A stretch of DNA of 64,000 nt from Conoideocrella luteorostrata (Eukaryota; Ascomycota; Sordariomycetes; Hypocreales; Clavicipitaceae). The first letter of the stretch is position 1. Every line of letters begins with the position of its first letter. The position numbers and the translations under genes were made by a program. Below, in pieces: positions 48,316-59,553 of the stretch. The stretch is taken from positions 99,975 through 163,974 of the forward strand of contig JASWJB010000065.1 of NCBI GenBank assembly GCA_032433595.1, read 5' to 3'. The notes under the pieces were generated by a model. It did no database searches. It saw only the letters and a list, made by a program, of their open reading frames with translations, and was not told where the DNA came from.

Positions 48316-48464
48316 TGATCAAAATTGGGTTATAATAAATATGACACGGGGGGGGGGGGAGAGTTAACAGTTGAAATAGTATTAGCATTAGGGACAATCT
48401 CGTAGTAATTTGCCAGTAAAACACGCCTAACATGCTCGAATCAGAGTGAGCATGAAAAATCACG

Positions 48465-50331
48465 CTACGAATACATAGAGTGACTGTTATTGGCGGTCTC
48501 CCAGCTCGTGACATCCCGTTCAATATTCTCGCCCATCCATACCTTGAAGTCCAAATCGCTATTTTCCCCATCCTGCCGCTCCTCCGCGTCGATCGGCCGT
48601 GCAAACTCCGTCAAGAAGCGCAGCATCCACCGATCCATGCGGTAGCTAGTGTGCATGCTCCTGCGACAGAGCTCATGAAACGTCTTTAAGCGGGAAAAGC
48701 ACACCTCCAACGTGGACCAGTACTTGCGCAGCGTCACAAGATGATCAAAGTTCCTTTCAAGCTGGCCCCTCGCCTGGCGGATCTCCTTCTCGTCTGTTTC
48801 GAAGAGCAGTGTGTGGATGTGCACAGATGAGGCCACGACTGTGATGTGTCCGACCATGCTGTACTTGACGTCGCAGCCAGGAGTGGACATGGCGGCGTCA
48901 ATGATCCGGGAGAGGTACATGGCGTGCTCTTTGCATTTCTGGGCGCCGCATTCCACGGCAGAGCTTGTTGGGAGGAGGCCGCTCTGCTGCTCGTCGAGGT
49001 ATTGGTAGAACAGGAGCTGTCCGAAATGGTAGTATCCGAGGTATATGGCGACGAAGAACCGGCCCAACCCTTTCGCGGCATATGCACGTAGGTTTTCGGG
49101 CGTGTCGCGCATATAGTCGGGCAGAGTGATGAGCCAGTTGTCGAGCTTTAGGGACAGATCGGCAACACGGTCTTCAGAACCCAATGCCAGTGGAGCGGTG
49201 GTAAGGTCTTTGATGTAGTCGTTTACTTCGAGTAGAATGCTGTTGAGCTTAATCATCTGGGCCAGAAGGGAATTGTTTCGATCCGGGTTGATGGGCAGGT
49301 CAAGATCACTTGTACCCTCTGGGCTCAAGTTCAAAAAAGTCTCTTCATCCAGCGGAAGGGGGACGTTGCCGCGTCGTGTCATTTGCCGCGGCAAGTTCAT
49401 GCCGTCGGAGGACCATACATCAATCATGCAAAGAGTCCAGTATACTGTGAGGAACCTGGTTTAGTGGCCATGTTATTTTTCTTTTGCACCACTAGACTGT
49501 CACATTCATACCTCGCAAATAGATATCTCGCGTGATGGGGCTCGGCGAAGACAGAGTTGGCAGATCAAGACAATTCGCGATCCTGCAGGCAGCAGAGTAG
49601 AAGACGGACTCTGCAGCTGCTTCTCCGTCGCTGATGCTTACTGTACCAAGAAGAACACAGGCGTGAATCGTGGATACTGATATGTCTCTCAGATTCAACA
49701 GTGCCTGACTTTCCCGCGCGTACGGCTCAGCTCTGTTAGGAGGGGGTATCCCTGCGAACATGGCGTTGTCAGAGAACCTAACATTTCAGTACTCCGTAAG
49801 CGTCTTGTATGTACGGGGCGTGCGTTCTCAATGAGAAAAGAATGGCAGTTTGCAACGAGAAAACGAACCTTGCGGCTGTTGCCATCATTGCGTAAACTAT
49901 AACGTTAGGAGCCTTATTTTGCTGCAAGTCCAGCATGAAGCTTGGTCGGTGGAACATTGAATGGAACTGATCATGAATATACGTAAAGTACAAGTCGACC
50001 AGTTCAACACAAACGCTCTTGTCCCAGATACCAACACTGGCCGATGTGGCATTTTCATGAGCCGGCACTACAACTGTCTGGTGCTGTATCTGCTGCCTTG
50101 CTTCCCCAGGGCTCCTGTAACTCGCTCCAGCCAAGGTGCCTGCTCTGGAGCAAACCAGGTTTTGAGTCTCGCAGATCTGACATCTGAGATGACCAGGGAT
50201 GATTTTACATTTGCGACGGCGAGTCCTAGCTTCTTTGTGAGAAACGGGACGCGAAGCATGGCGACAGACAAAGAAGGTGGTACACTTGGACACACATACC
50301 GACAGACTGCGCAGGCTGTTGAGTTCCTCAT
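48465..50331 (-). CDS. Zn2Cys6 (Gal4-type) transcription factor
   Basis: Four exons: 50331-50300, 50225-49869, 49777-49512, 49444-48465; 544 residues. The N-terminal cluster is complete after splicing: C7-x2-C10-x6-C17-x8-C26-x2-C29-x6-C36, with CAVCRTRRRKCKIIPGHLRC. The first intron cuts inside the zinc cluster. The middle (SVCVELVDLYFTYIHDQFHS, MFHRPSF, AMMATAARFSDNAMF, DIYLRVYWTLCMIDVWSS) is the fungal-specific transcription factor domain. It converges on the alpha-galactosidase gene (366 bp between stops), so it is the likely local regulator of the permease and hydrolase. Target and inducer are inference. Confidence 0.92.
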
Positions 50332-51156
50332 AGTTTGAGGTCATGGCTTGGCTATGACAACGACACACGGCTTTTAAAATGTCGCCTGTGACCGTGAGTC
50401 ATTTTTGACAACACAAACCTGCTACGTATGATAACTGCCGACGAACAAGGACGATGATGGATGGAAAATTGGTCAAGGACCTCCGAAGGCGCCGTTGAGG
50501 TCGGAATAGACGCAACCCCACCGGGCCTGAAGAGAGCAGGTGGTCAAACAATACGCCACGGCAGGTAGCCAAACCGTTGTTGGTCTGCTCTGGGACCCGA
50601 CGGGTTGGTACAGCGTGCCCAGTGCTAACTACTCCGTACCCAGGTACTCATGCGATACTTGGAAGGTGGATCTCCATCATCAGCAGCCTCCGGTAAATGC
50701 TGGGACCATTGGGCAAATAAAGCCCAGGAATTTGTAGACGAGCAGCTATCTGATATACCATCAGCTTCGGCGGGCCATAAGGCAGCCCCTCTGCAAAAGT
50801 CACAGTCCAATGGGGGGAGATTGGATGGGATGAGTTGTCGGTGTGACATGGAGATTGGATGGTGGTACTGCTCCGTCCGTACCTGCTGGGCGCGCTGCGA
50901 TGTGGTACTTTGCGTCCGGCCCCACCTGCTCCGGCCCGGTGTTGACACCCACCAACTCCAGTCGGGCCTTGTTTGGAAGCAACGCGCTCGGCGGCGCCTT
51001 CGTCTTCGAGCAATCAATACGCCGCATCGTCTACGAAACTGCGCCCATTGCACCAAGCGCTGTGCTGTGCAATACGTGCCTCGGGCTACACAGGCTGGTC
51101 ATGCTGCTGCGTGGCCGTTCACACTCAGACGTTTGTCCAGCATCACCGGTGTCAGC
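50332..51156. promoter_or_regulatory. Divergent region, Zn2Cys6 gene / unassigned nuclear protein
   Basis: Holds both leaders; one TACTCCGTA word at 50630-50638. The frame of the downstream gene is open back to 50650, but that part has no protein-like character. Confidence 0.4.
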
Positions 51157-53213
51157 ATGGACGAGCCCGCGCCGAAGCGAAGACGCGTTTCTTCAGAGGC
51201 CGACGCCCCAGCAGCAGCAACAACAACCAGAGCAGCCGCACCCGCAGCAGGACCAGACGCTCCAACGACTAACAACCCGCCGCCATTGCAGTCCCCAACC
51301 CGTCGCATTCGACCATCCTTTGCATCTCCAACAAGAGCCAGCCTTGCACGCTACAACCCGCAAATTCTAGAACGGCGACGCTCAGCTTCAGCCTCGCCCT
51401 TTAAACCTGCCGATTCCGCTGCTCTTCGTCCGCCGCTCGGGCCCGTACGCAGCGCGCAGCAGCTTTTTGGCCCGCAGGCTGCTCCGTCACCACCATCTGC
51501 CGACAACAACAACCCCCCAGCCAGCAGACCGGATCAGGCCAGGGACGCACAGCGGCAAACGGAAGCGACCTCGGAATCTGCTGTGAGTGCTCGATCCGAA
51601 CTGGGCAGCCCACCGCGACGAACTCCAGTGAAACCGAGCCCACGACCCCTTCCGCCACCAGCGCCAGAGGGGGACGATGAATTGAATACCCTTCTGGCAC
51701 GGATGCAGCGACCCTCGCGTAATACAGGAGTGCCTATTCGCCCCCCTCCAGAGCCTGAGCTTCCACCCGCCGTCTCTGATCCGATTTCTTCTACGCCACC
51801 GCGAGGCATCCACAGCAGTCCTCGATGGAGAGATCGAGAAAAACAGAAGAAGATGACCTCACCGATGAAGAGCTCGCCGTTAAAACCGCGGGTCGACAGC
51901 CCGGCGAGAGCAAGGGAAAGGATACGCGGTACTTCCCAGAGCCCGTATCGTCGTGCCCTAGGCACCAGCCGACCGCTCCAGGACTTGGGCTTAAATGCGA
52001 ATACGAATGCTGCGCGGCTGGTACCAGCGCCGAACAAGAATATAAACAGAATCAGAGAGAGAGATAGGTTGCGAAGGGAGATAGCAGCTCTACAAAAGGA
52101 GGTTCATCTTGCGGCACGAGAGAATGAGCGCATCCGGATGCAAAGAGCCGGGCGAGCCGTAGCTCCTGTCAATGAGGCAGACGTGTTGAATTTAGTTCAG
52201 AAGACGCTTGTCAAGACGGGAACTGCTCCCAGCCCCGGGCTGGCACACCAAATGGCACAAGCAGCGTTGAATCCAATGGGGATTTTACCGTTCGGGCCAT
52301 CGAAGCTTGTTCCACAGCAAGAAGACTCAGATACCGATGAAAAAGATATCAAGTCTCATCATCCTGTCCAAATGTCCGCCGAAGATGAATTGCCATTCTT
52401 GCAACTGTTCAGTGCCTTCTCGGCCACCTCCCAAGTCTCTGTACTGCCGTCAGTGCCAAATCAGCCGATACGACAAAGACGACAAGTAATATTGCGATCG
52501 CGTGATATTCCGGGGTTGTTCACCGCCAGAGTTGATATGGTGGTGAATGCTATGAATCTAAACATACTGGCGCTTAGAGTTCCTGCTCTGGAACCTTGCG
52601 CCAGGCCTGAGCTTGGGCCGTTCGTTGACAAGATATGCTCTGGAGACTGTAACAGGTCCATGCAAAACAACGTTGGAATAATTTCGTGGGCAATGGGCGA
52701 ATGGTACCGACTGGCGGTGCGAAGGGCACGTTTTTGGTCTCAATTAGAACGGAATTTAGCTGCGAAAGGGGATTACATGGATTCTGTTGCGCAAATGCGA
52801 ACACAAGCTGATGTGCGGGACGGCTCGGATTTTGATTCACAAGACGAAGCTTTGGACAGATGTGACAAGGCTGACTTGTTCAGATTTCTTGGCCAACAAT
52901 CTTATGATGTCCCGATACCGTCGCATTCCGAGGCTTCACAGGAACCAGCGGTGCGGTTGGAGTGGAAAATCGACCTAGACTGGACTGGTGAAGCGCAAAA
53001 CAAATTGGGATTGTTCCTTGGCGTTCCAGGGAAATGTATGTTGACCCTAAGATTCAAAGCAACAAACTAAGGCTAATTTCACTTCTAGGGCGCGAAGCGG
53101 ATGAAAGAGGCGTGTTCGCCAAGTTCCCCAAGCTATTCGAAGATTTGATACAAGGAGGTCAAAACCCGAGGAAAGCTGTGCGAACCATTGTAGCGCTTCT
53201 GACAAGTGCCTAG
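51157..53213 (+). CDS. Conserved nuclear protein, function not recognised
   Basis: Exons 51157-53035 and 53089-53213; 667 residues. I chose ATG 51157 (MDEPAPKRRRVSS) because it opens with a basic nuclear signal; the frame is open upstream but looks like leader. Residues up to about 290 are disordered and Pro/Ser/Arg-rich with many SP/TP sites (SPTRRIRPSFASPTRASLAR, TSPMKSSPLKPRVDSP), suited to CDK control. A coiled coil follows (RIRERDRLRREIAALQKEVH to ENERIRMQ). The C-terminal 270 residues are folded (LPFLQLFSAFSATSQVSV, ARPELGPFVDKICSGDCNRS, WAMGEWYRLAVRRARFWSQL, KWREADERGVFAKFPKLFED). The layout recalls chromatin or kinetochore proteins, but I cannot name a family. Confidence 0.72.
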
Positions 53214-53451
53214 GCACTATTGTAATTTTTTTTTGATGAGACATGAGGAACATGACACATTTTGAAAGACTTTAAGCGAACACATCGTTCCAATAATGGT
53301 GGAGAAGCAGCTCTATTATCAGTGATACCAATCCATACAAGTACAGCTCCTGCCATGCTGCCTTTTCCCGCACCCAATGACAGATGTGGACTTAATAGTA
53401 TCCATGTAGTACCGCCTTGGCATACATATTATTGCATTGTGATTATTTTGT

Positions 53452-53857
53452 TTAGTCGACATCGACGCCGAGTTTTCGAAGATCAACTTTGGCCAGGTCG
53501 ATCTCTCGCATAAGCTCCTTGTGCGCTTGAGGAACGTCATTGAATGTGAGGATGCCCCAGCCGAGACGGAATAGAAGGACGGCCCCAAACGAAACGAGAG
53601 CCCAGAAGGGGAGCTGTCAAAACCAAGGGTTAGTGGGGTGATTGACAAGAGTTGCAGATCGAATTAAACGTACAACGGGAACAATCTGCTGCTGAACCAA
53701 AGCGGGCAGAGGAATCAACTCCAGGTAGAGAGCAAGGTAAAGCTATCGTTCGAGTCAGTACACGCGACATGTTTGTGCCATGAACGTTTGATGCAGGTCG
53801 AGTTCGTACAGAGGTGACGAGGAGGCCAAACGAGATGGTCTGCTGAGCGCGCGTCAT
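53452..53857 (-). CDS. DPM3: Dolichol-phosphate mannosyltransferase subunit 3
   Basis: Three small exons on the minus strand, 53857-53810, 53742-53674 and 53613-53452; 92 residues, the family length. The protein reads MTRAQQTISFGLLVTSLYLA, LYLELIPLPALVQQQIVPVL, PFWALVSFGAVLLFRLGWGI, LTFNDVPQAHKELMREIDLA and KVDLRKLGVDVD. Two membrane hairpin spans followed by the FNDVPxAxxEL coiled coil are diagnostic of DPM3, which tethers the catalytic subunit DPM1 to the ER membrane. The complex makes dolichol-phosphate mannose for N-glycans, O-mannosylation and GPI anchors. Confidence 0.93.
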
Positions 53858-55897
53858 GGTTGCAGGTTGTGTGGTGGTGCAGAGGAATCGGTTGTATGCG
53901 GGGTGGGTGAAGGAATTGGCGATACTGCTAAGGAGCGACAGTCGTGGTGACGGAGCAGGGAGCTGTAGCCGATGGTTCGATATTTCGATCACGATACTCC
54001 CTATGCTGGAGAGCTGTAAGGAGGCGGCGCGCGTTGATGACAGCTTCTGAGTTTGAGTCCGTGACTAAGCGGGACCCACTAAAATTTGGAGTCGCATGTT
54101 GGGCAAGAAGCTCTGTGAATGCTTCATGGCTCTTTCGCATATGCAAAAGGCGCGCTTCTGCTCCTTAAAGTCTCTGTGATCTCTCCATATCTATGGGATC
54201 ACCCAAATCCCGACTATGCAACGACTTCGGGTGCTCAAATGCAATTCCATCGTGCGGGACACCCTGCTCAGTCGATAACTTCGGCTCCGGGATAACTGCT
54301 GTCACACCAGGATGGTATAGCCCTGGCCGAGAATTGGAACAAAGTGACTAGTGTGCCCAATACTTTCTTTTTCCCGAGCTAATAGTTGCGACGAATTTTG
54401 GCATCCTTGACATCAACATTCTTGCAGGCTTGGGCAACGTCGTCCCACTACAATCAGACAGCTCGACCTAAGCCCGAAACGTGTTCAGTACGCCACCACC
54501 TATTGCAGGAGAGAAGTACCTTTTATGTGTCTAACCTCGTCGTGCACCCACCACAACATGCTTGCAACGCACTTTTCCCACGCACTTTTCAACGCACAAC
54601 ACATCATCAAAAGCCTCGATTCTTGCTGCCCTAAAGCCCCCTCTTTTATTCTGGATAGTTCTATTGAACAGCTTGAATCCATCAAGTATAGGCAGCGTAA
54701 CAAGAGCATCGTTAAGAAGCAGCTACAGAGACAGCAGTTAGCGGGGCACAGTAGCAGGCATCATCTATAGATTTAACGTATTATCTCAGATAATTCAACA
54801 GACCTCGCAACACCACTTGAAGCAGGCCTTGCTGCTATTAATGCAACTTCTCTAGCCTCAAATAACGTCTTGGGGAGCACCCCATTATATCGCAACGCCG
54901 CCTACTCCGTACTACTAGTAAGCCTATTTACAATTCTGGGCTTATACAAGTCAAACGGAGTAATCCGTCCTGCCTCTGCTGTGCCGCATAACCTCCACTG
55001 GGAAACATAAAAAGTACCTCCTCCCCTGCAATAGGTGACGAAGTACTTAACACATTTCGGGTTAGGTCAGGCAGGCTGCGTGTTTGAAATCGCAGCCTGG
55101 ATATTTGCTTGCCCTCACGCCCTCAGGCTGGTGCTCCGATTGGGGTGTTTGCGAGCAGCTGGAGAAGCATAGAGCCACAAATGGATAGCTTCACAGACGC
55201 ATGACTCTCCAATGATCATGCTTGCTTTTGCAATGCAACGTCTATCCCACGACGGAAGTACTCCGTACAGAGTACAAACTGCTGGCGGACGGCTGGCGTG
55301 ACGCACCAGCCAATTAGTTTCACGGTATTTCGCAAATCACAGCTCCACCTCTTGTCCCGTTCGGCCACTAATGCAAGCCAAATATGTACGCCGACGGGCC
55401 TCGACGGCATTGAGTTACGGAGCACAATACGGAGTACGGAGTACTGCTGTTCTGGCCAAGAACTGAAGGCTGAATGGATTGGTCGCCGGGATGCATGTCT
55501 CAAATTCCTTTCACACACCGTCAATGAGCATGGTCACATTGAAGCCAGCCAATGCGAACCTACATTGTGCAAAGCTCCGCCTGAATGTGGAGGGTTAACA
55601 AATGAATCTGTGGTCCCACGCGAGCGAGTGGCTGGCTGTAGCTATCTGGATTGAGATAGCTAGGAGAGATGGCCCGCTGGTTCTGCAGTAGCTGCAGATG
55701 AGTTGTCAGTTTGCCCTGGTGCCTATGACGAAAAGAGCTCTGGCTAAGGAGAGCCGAACTAGGTCACTGGACCCCTCTTTCAGCTGATAGCTTGTCATAA
55801 TATTTAAAAAGGCCGGGAAGGGACGTCCATTGTCAGTATTATGTGCTCTGTACGATGAAGTCGATTTGCTTTGCTGGCTTCAAACCTACCCTCAATC
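53858..55897. other. 2-kb intergenic region
   Basis: No gene I can support. Copies of the dispersed word lie at 54903-54911, 55259-55267 and 55428-55443 (two overlapping). The frame 54525-54770 is lysine/glutamine-rich at its end but has no recognisable domain. Confidence 0.5.
55259..55443. repeat. Second cluster of the TACGGAGTA word
   Basis: TACTCCGTA at 55259-55267 and two overlapping TACGGAGTA copies at 55428-55436 and 55435-55443. Confidence 0.7.
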
Positions 55898-57265
55898 ATG
55901 TCACAACCCATTCCACAGCCGCCCGGCATACCTGTTCTGGGTAACATATTTGATGTTACTCCTAGTAACACTTGGACTTCACTCAAGAAGCTTTCCGAGG
56001 AACATGGCGAGATATTCCAGATCAAAGTCCTGGGTCAGACCATCGTTTTTGTCGGCAGCGTCGCGTTGGCCGAAGAGATATGTGACGAAAAGCGGTTCAG
56101 AAAGTTTGTCGGGGGGCCAATCGTCGAGATTCGAGCAGCCGTACACGATGCTCTTTTCACTGCTTTCGACAATGAGCCGAGCTGGGGCATAGCTCACCGC
56201 ATCATTGCTCCTCATCTGTCCGCGGACGCAATGAGGCAGCAAAGTTTTATCGAAATGCGTGACACTGCCAATGAGCTTATTCAGAAGTGGAAGAAGCTTG
56301 GGCCTCATGTCACGTCGCCTCTAGGAGAGCTTCAACGACTCAACCTTGAGGCCACCACTCTGACATTGTTCGGCAAAAAGCTCAACTGCCTGGATGGGCC
56401 AGAACACCCAATGCTCAAGGCTATGGAGGATTCGACCGCAGAAGCTATAATGCGACCTACCAGACCAGGAGTCCTCAACTTGCTTTACAGAAGCAAATTC
56501 AAGGGGGGCATCAAGACGATGCGCAAATACGCTAGCGACATCGTGCAATACAGAAAAAACAACCCGACCGATCGGAAGGATGTACTTACAGCGATGATGA
56601 ATGGTGAGGACCCGGAAACCAAGAAGAAGCTGACAGACTCCCAAGTCATCGACGAAGTCGTTTCCATGCCAATCGGAAGCAGTACGGCTCCCTGCCTCCT
56701 CACTACTGCCATCTTACTGCTCCTCAGAAACCCTGAAGTAATTACACGCGCACGTCAAGAGCTTGACACCGTCGCCCCCAACAGAGAACTCACCATCGAT
56801 GATTTGGACAGTTTGAAATACATCCAGGCTATTGTCCACGAATCCCTCCGTCTGTCTTTCGCTGCTCCGGGCTTTAACATTGAGCCCATCCCAAGCGATT
56901 CGAAAGCCCCCGTCCAGCTCGCCGGCGGCAAATACCAAGTCGCCCACAATCAAACCATGATCATTGTCCTGGCTGGTGTGAACCGCGATCCCAACGTGTT
57001 CGAAGAGCCGCTTGCTTTCAAACCCGAACGTATGATGGGTGAGCAGTTTGAGAGGCTACCCGAGGGTGCGAAGAAGTGGTTTGGAAGTGGAAAGAGACAG
57101 TGTATTGGCAGGCATTATGCTTGGCAGTGGAGTGTGCTGGTTTTGGCGATGCTGGTGAGGACGGTGGATTTTGAGATGGCAGATGAGAAGTATCAGCTGG
57201 AGCAGGATGGCTGGTTCAACTACAGGCCTGTTGGATTTAAGACGAGAGTGAAGGTGAGAGATTAA
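55898..57265 (+). CDS. Stand-alone CYP505/P450foxy-like cytochrome P450
   Basis: Single exon; 455 residues from ATG 55898 (MSQPIPQPPGIPVLGNIFDV). A start at 55871 would add nine residues. There is no membrane anchor, so the protein is probably soluble. It matches the heme domain of CYP505 fatty-acid hydroxylases (DEKRFRKFVGG, EPSWGIAHRIIAPHL, VHESLRLSF with E-x-x-R, and heme loop FGSGKRQCIGR with Cys about 402). The flavin reductase domain fused to true CYP505 enzymes is absent; the stop follows VKVRD directly. The I-helix motif is IGSSTA instead of AGHETT, so the acidic residue of the usual acid-alcohol pair is serine. Substrate unknown; fatty-acid-like substrates are a guess by family. Confidence 0.9.
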   Translation: MSQPIPQPPGIPVLGNIFDVTPSNTWTSLKKLSEEHGEIFQIKVLGQTIVFVGSVALAEEICDEKRFRKFVGGPIVEIRAAVHDALFTAFDNEPSWGIAHRIIAPHLSADAMRQQSFIEMRDTANELIQKWKKLGPHVTSPLGELQRLNLEATTLTLFGKKLNCLDGPEHPMLKAMEDSTAEAIMRPTRPGVLNLLYRSKFKGGIKTMRKYASDIVQYRKNNPTDRKDVLTAMMNGEDPETKKKLTDSQVIDEVVSMPIGSSTAPCLLTTAILLLLRNPEVITRARQELDTVAPNRELTIDDLDSLKYIQAIVHESLRLSFAAPGFNIEPIPSDSKAPVQLAGGKYQVAHNQTMIIVLAGVNRDPNVFEEPLAFKPERMMGEQFERLPEGAKKWFGSGKRQCIGRHYAWQWSVLVLAMLVRTVDFEMADEKYQLEQDGWFNYRPVGFKTRVKVRD

Positions 57266-57968
57266 CTGAGGCATTGGATTGAATCAATTGGGAGAATAAT
57301 AGGGAATGAATATCACGGCGGGTTTCAATGAGTCCAGATTGATTTTGTGATTTTGAAGTTTGAGTCGTGTGATATGGACAACGTGGTCAACAGTTTCACT
57401 CATGGCAAAGAAGTCTATTTAAACAGTTTGGTGAATTGCACAAGGCCATCGAAAAGAGGAATATTACAGGAGGACGGTAGCAACGCGCACAGCAAGAGCG
57501 GCAAGGGCAAGGTAGTAATCCAAATACTCTCAACCTTTGGTACTTTAAAAATATACAAATAGCGCAGTTAGGTTAGGCCGTCCTGAAAATGAAATCCCCG
57601 ATGACCCCCACGACATGTCAGCGTTCCAATTCTGTCATTGTTCCGCTGCGGAGTTTTGTACCTCCGCATTGTATGTGTATGTAGCGGGGGCGTTGGGTTG
57701 AGAGAAGGCGCGTCCGGCCAGTGGCGGTCTTGGAGGGGCGGTCTTGGAGGGGCGCGCTCTTGAAGAGGGGCATTCACACTTGGAAGGCGCAAGCACGAGC
57801 AAATGGAGCTCGCTTCCAAGTATATTTATTATTGACTCGCCTCCCAGAATACCTGGACGACACCAGCTCAATCTCATACCTAGAAGTGAGAAAACTTGTC
57901 TTCTCAACAACTGTCCAGCAATTCCCAACTCCCCATCACCGCCGCTTACAGCGCAAGCATAACGAACC
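57266..57968. other. Intergenic
   Basis: 3' flank of the P450 and promoter of the D-serine dehydratase-like gene; no gene seen. Confidence 0.5.
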
Positions 57969-59553
57969 ATGTCCTCAACCGAGCTTTTTCCCACGTCGCC
58001 AAAGGACGTTTTGGCAAAGCTCTATCTCGGCAAGTCAATTCGAGATGTGCCCACTCCGGCTGCGGTTATCAACGTCGCAGCCGTAAAACGAAACTGTGAG
58101 CGTATGCTCCAGACATGCGATAAGCTTGGGCTGAGCTGGAGAGCTCACGTGAAGACTCATAAGGTCCGTGGTATAGTGCAAATCACTAATCCATGCAAAC
58201 CCTGAAGCTAACTTACAGACGGGTAGACAGTGGAAATCACGCAGCTTCAAGTTGGCCAAGATGCGAACAGGCCTGTCAATCTCATTGTGTCAACGTTGGC
58301 TGAGGCAGAGTTTCTGCTCCCGATGCTGAAGGAATACAGGACTCAAGGCAGGAAAGTCAATGTACGATGCAGACCCAACAATAGCTGGAAGAGAAAACTT
58401 TAAAGGGGACTGAGGGTGTATTATTGACTGTGCGTGATAGGTACTTTACGGCTTACCGATTCCTCGAAACGCCGTGTCTCGATTGGCTGCCGTGGCTCAA
58501 GCATTGGGCGATGGTAGCGTGTCTGTCCTTCTCGATGATCCCACCCAGCTCTCCGTCATCTCCGGCTTCCACGGCTTATCGGGGGTGGTGCCTCACGCGC
58601 ACATCAAAATCGACATGGGAGGGCGCAGAGCCGGTGTGGAAGCACAGAGCGACCGCTTTCTGCAACTGGTCGATGCTGCTTTGGAGGCCCACGCCCAAGG
58701 CAAGATTATCTTGTCTGGATTGTACTCTCACGCAGGTCAGTCATATGCTGGCGACAGCCGAGTAGCAGCCATCAAGATGATGAGGGCCGAAATGACTGCT
58801 CTACTGGAAGGGGCGGACAGGATAAAGTCTAGAGCCTCTGAAAAATCGGTTGCGAACCTGACTCCTCTGGTTCTGTCTGCCGGAGCTTCCCCAACATCCC
58901 TAGCGGTGCAAAACCTGATTACGACGGCTGAAGAAGGACACGAAGACGTCCCCGATGAGCTCAGGGCCGAAGTCCGTTCACTGTCAGGCCTCTTCACCAC
59001 TGTAACGGGCAAAGGACATGTAGTTGAGATCCATGCTGGTGTTTACCCAGTCCTCGACCTGCAGCAGTTGGCAGCTCACAGCATCAACACTTCCAGGCTC
59101 TCATGGGGAGACATAGCGATATCAATTCTTGCAGAAGTACACAGCAATTATCCAGGCCGCGGCGCTCATGGCTCCGACGAAGCTCTCATTGGTTCGGGTG
59201 GCCTAGCACTTGCCAGAGAAACCTGCAAGGCCTATGATGGCATGGCAATGCTAACCCCATGGGGTAGACCAGGAGTTGCGCTACCAACATGCGACGTTGA
59301 GGATTTCCGTGGCTGGGTTGTTGGTCGCTTCTCACAGGAACATGGCATTTTGACTTGGAGGTCAGGAAATGCGAAGGCCGGGTTTACTCAGCCGGATCAA
59401 GAGCTCCCCAAGGTTGGAGAAAAGATTCGGCTGTGGCCCAACCACGCCTGCATCACCAGCAGTCACCACGGGTGGTACTTTGTCGTGGACGAGGACAAGT
59501 CTGGGAAAGAAGACGAGATTATTGACATTTGGATCAAAGCCAGGGGTTGGTGA
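57969..59553 (+). CDS. PLP-dependent D-serine dehydratase-like enzyme (alanine racemase fold)
   Basis: Exons 57969-58163, 58227-58361, 58441-59553; 480 residues. RDVPTPAAVINVAAVKRNCE opens the alanine-racemase-type barrel and RAHVKTHKT holds the PLP lysine (Lys62). VNLIVSTLAEAEFLLPML, HAHIKIDMGGRRAGVE and LSGLYSHAGQSY line the barrel. The C-terminal domain has LWPNHACITSSHHGWYFVVD; the H-x-C pair is the zinc site of eukaryotic D-serine dehydratases (yeast Dsd1). The enzyme is expected to turn D-serine, or a related D-3-hydroxy amino acid (D-threonine aldolase relatives share the fold), into pyruvate and ammonia or its equivalent. It lies 700 bp downstream of the P450 on the same strand; no functional link is evident. 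Confidence 0.9.

Noticed and set aside
50650..51156. 169-codon N-terminal extension of the unassigned nuclear protein
   Set aside because: The frame is open, but it contains a TACTCCGTA word just before it, has erratic Cys/Trp/Arg-rich composition unlike the rest, and overlaps other open frames. The ATG at 51157 starts a coherent nuclear protein.
54500..54770. Possible transposase remnant in the frame 54525-54770
   Set aside because: Only a basic C-terminal stretch; no DDE or helix-turn-helix block, no terminal repeats found.
55871..55897. Nine-residue upstream extension of the P450 (MLASNLPSI)
   Set aside because: Possible, but the family usually begins directly before I-P-x-P-P-G; the second ATG fits better.
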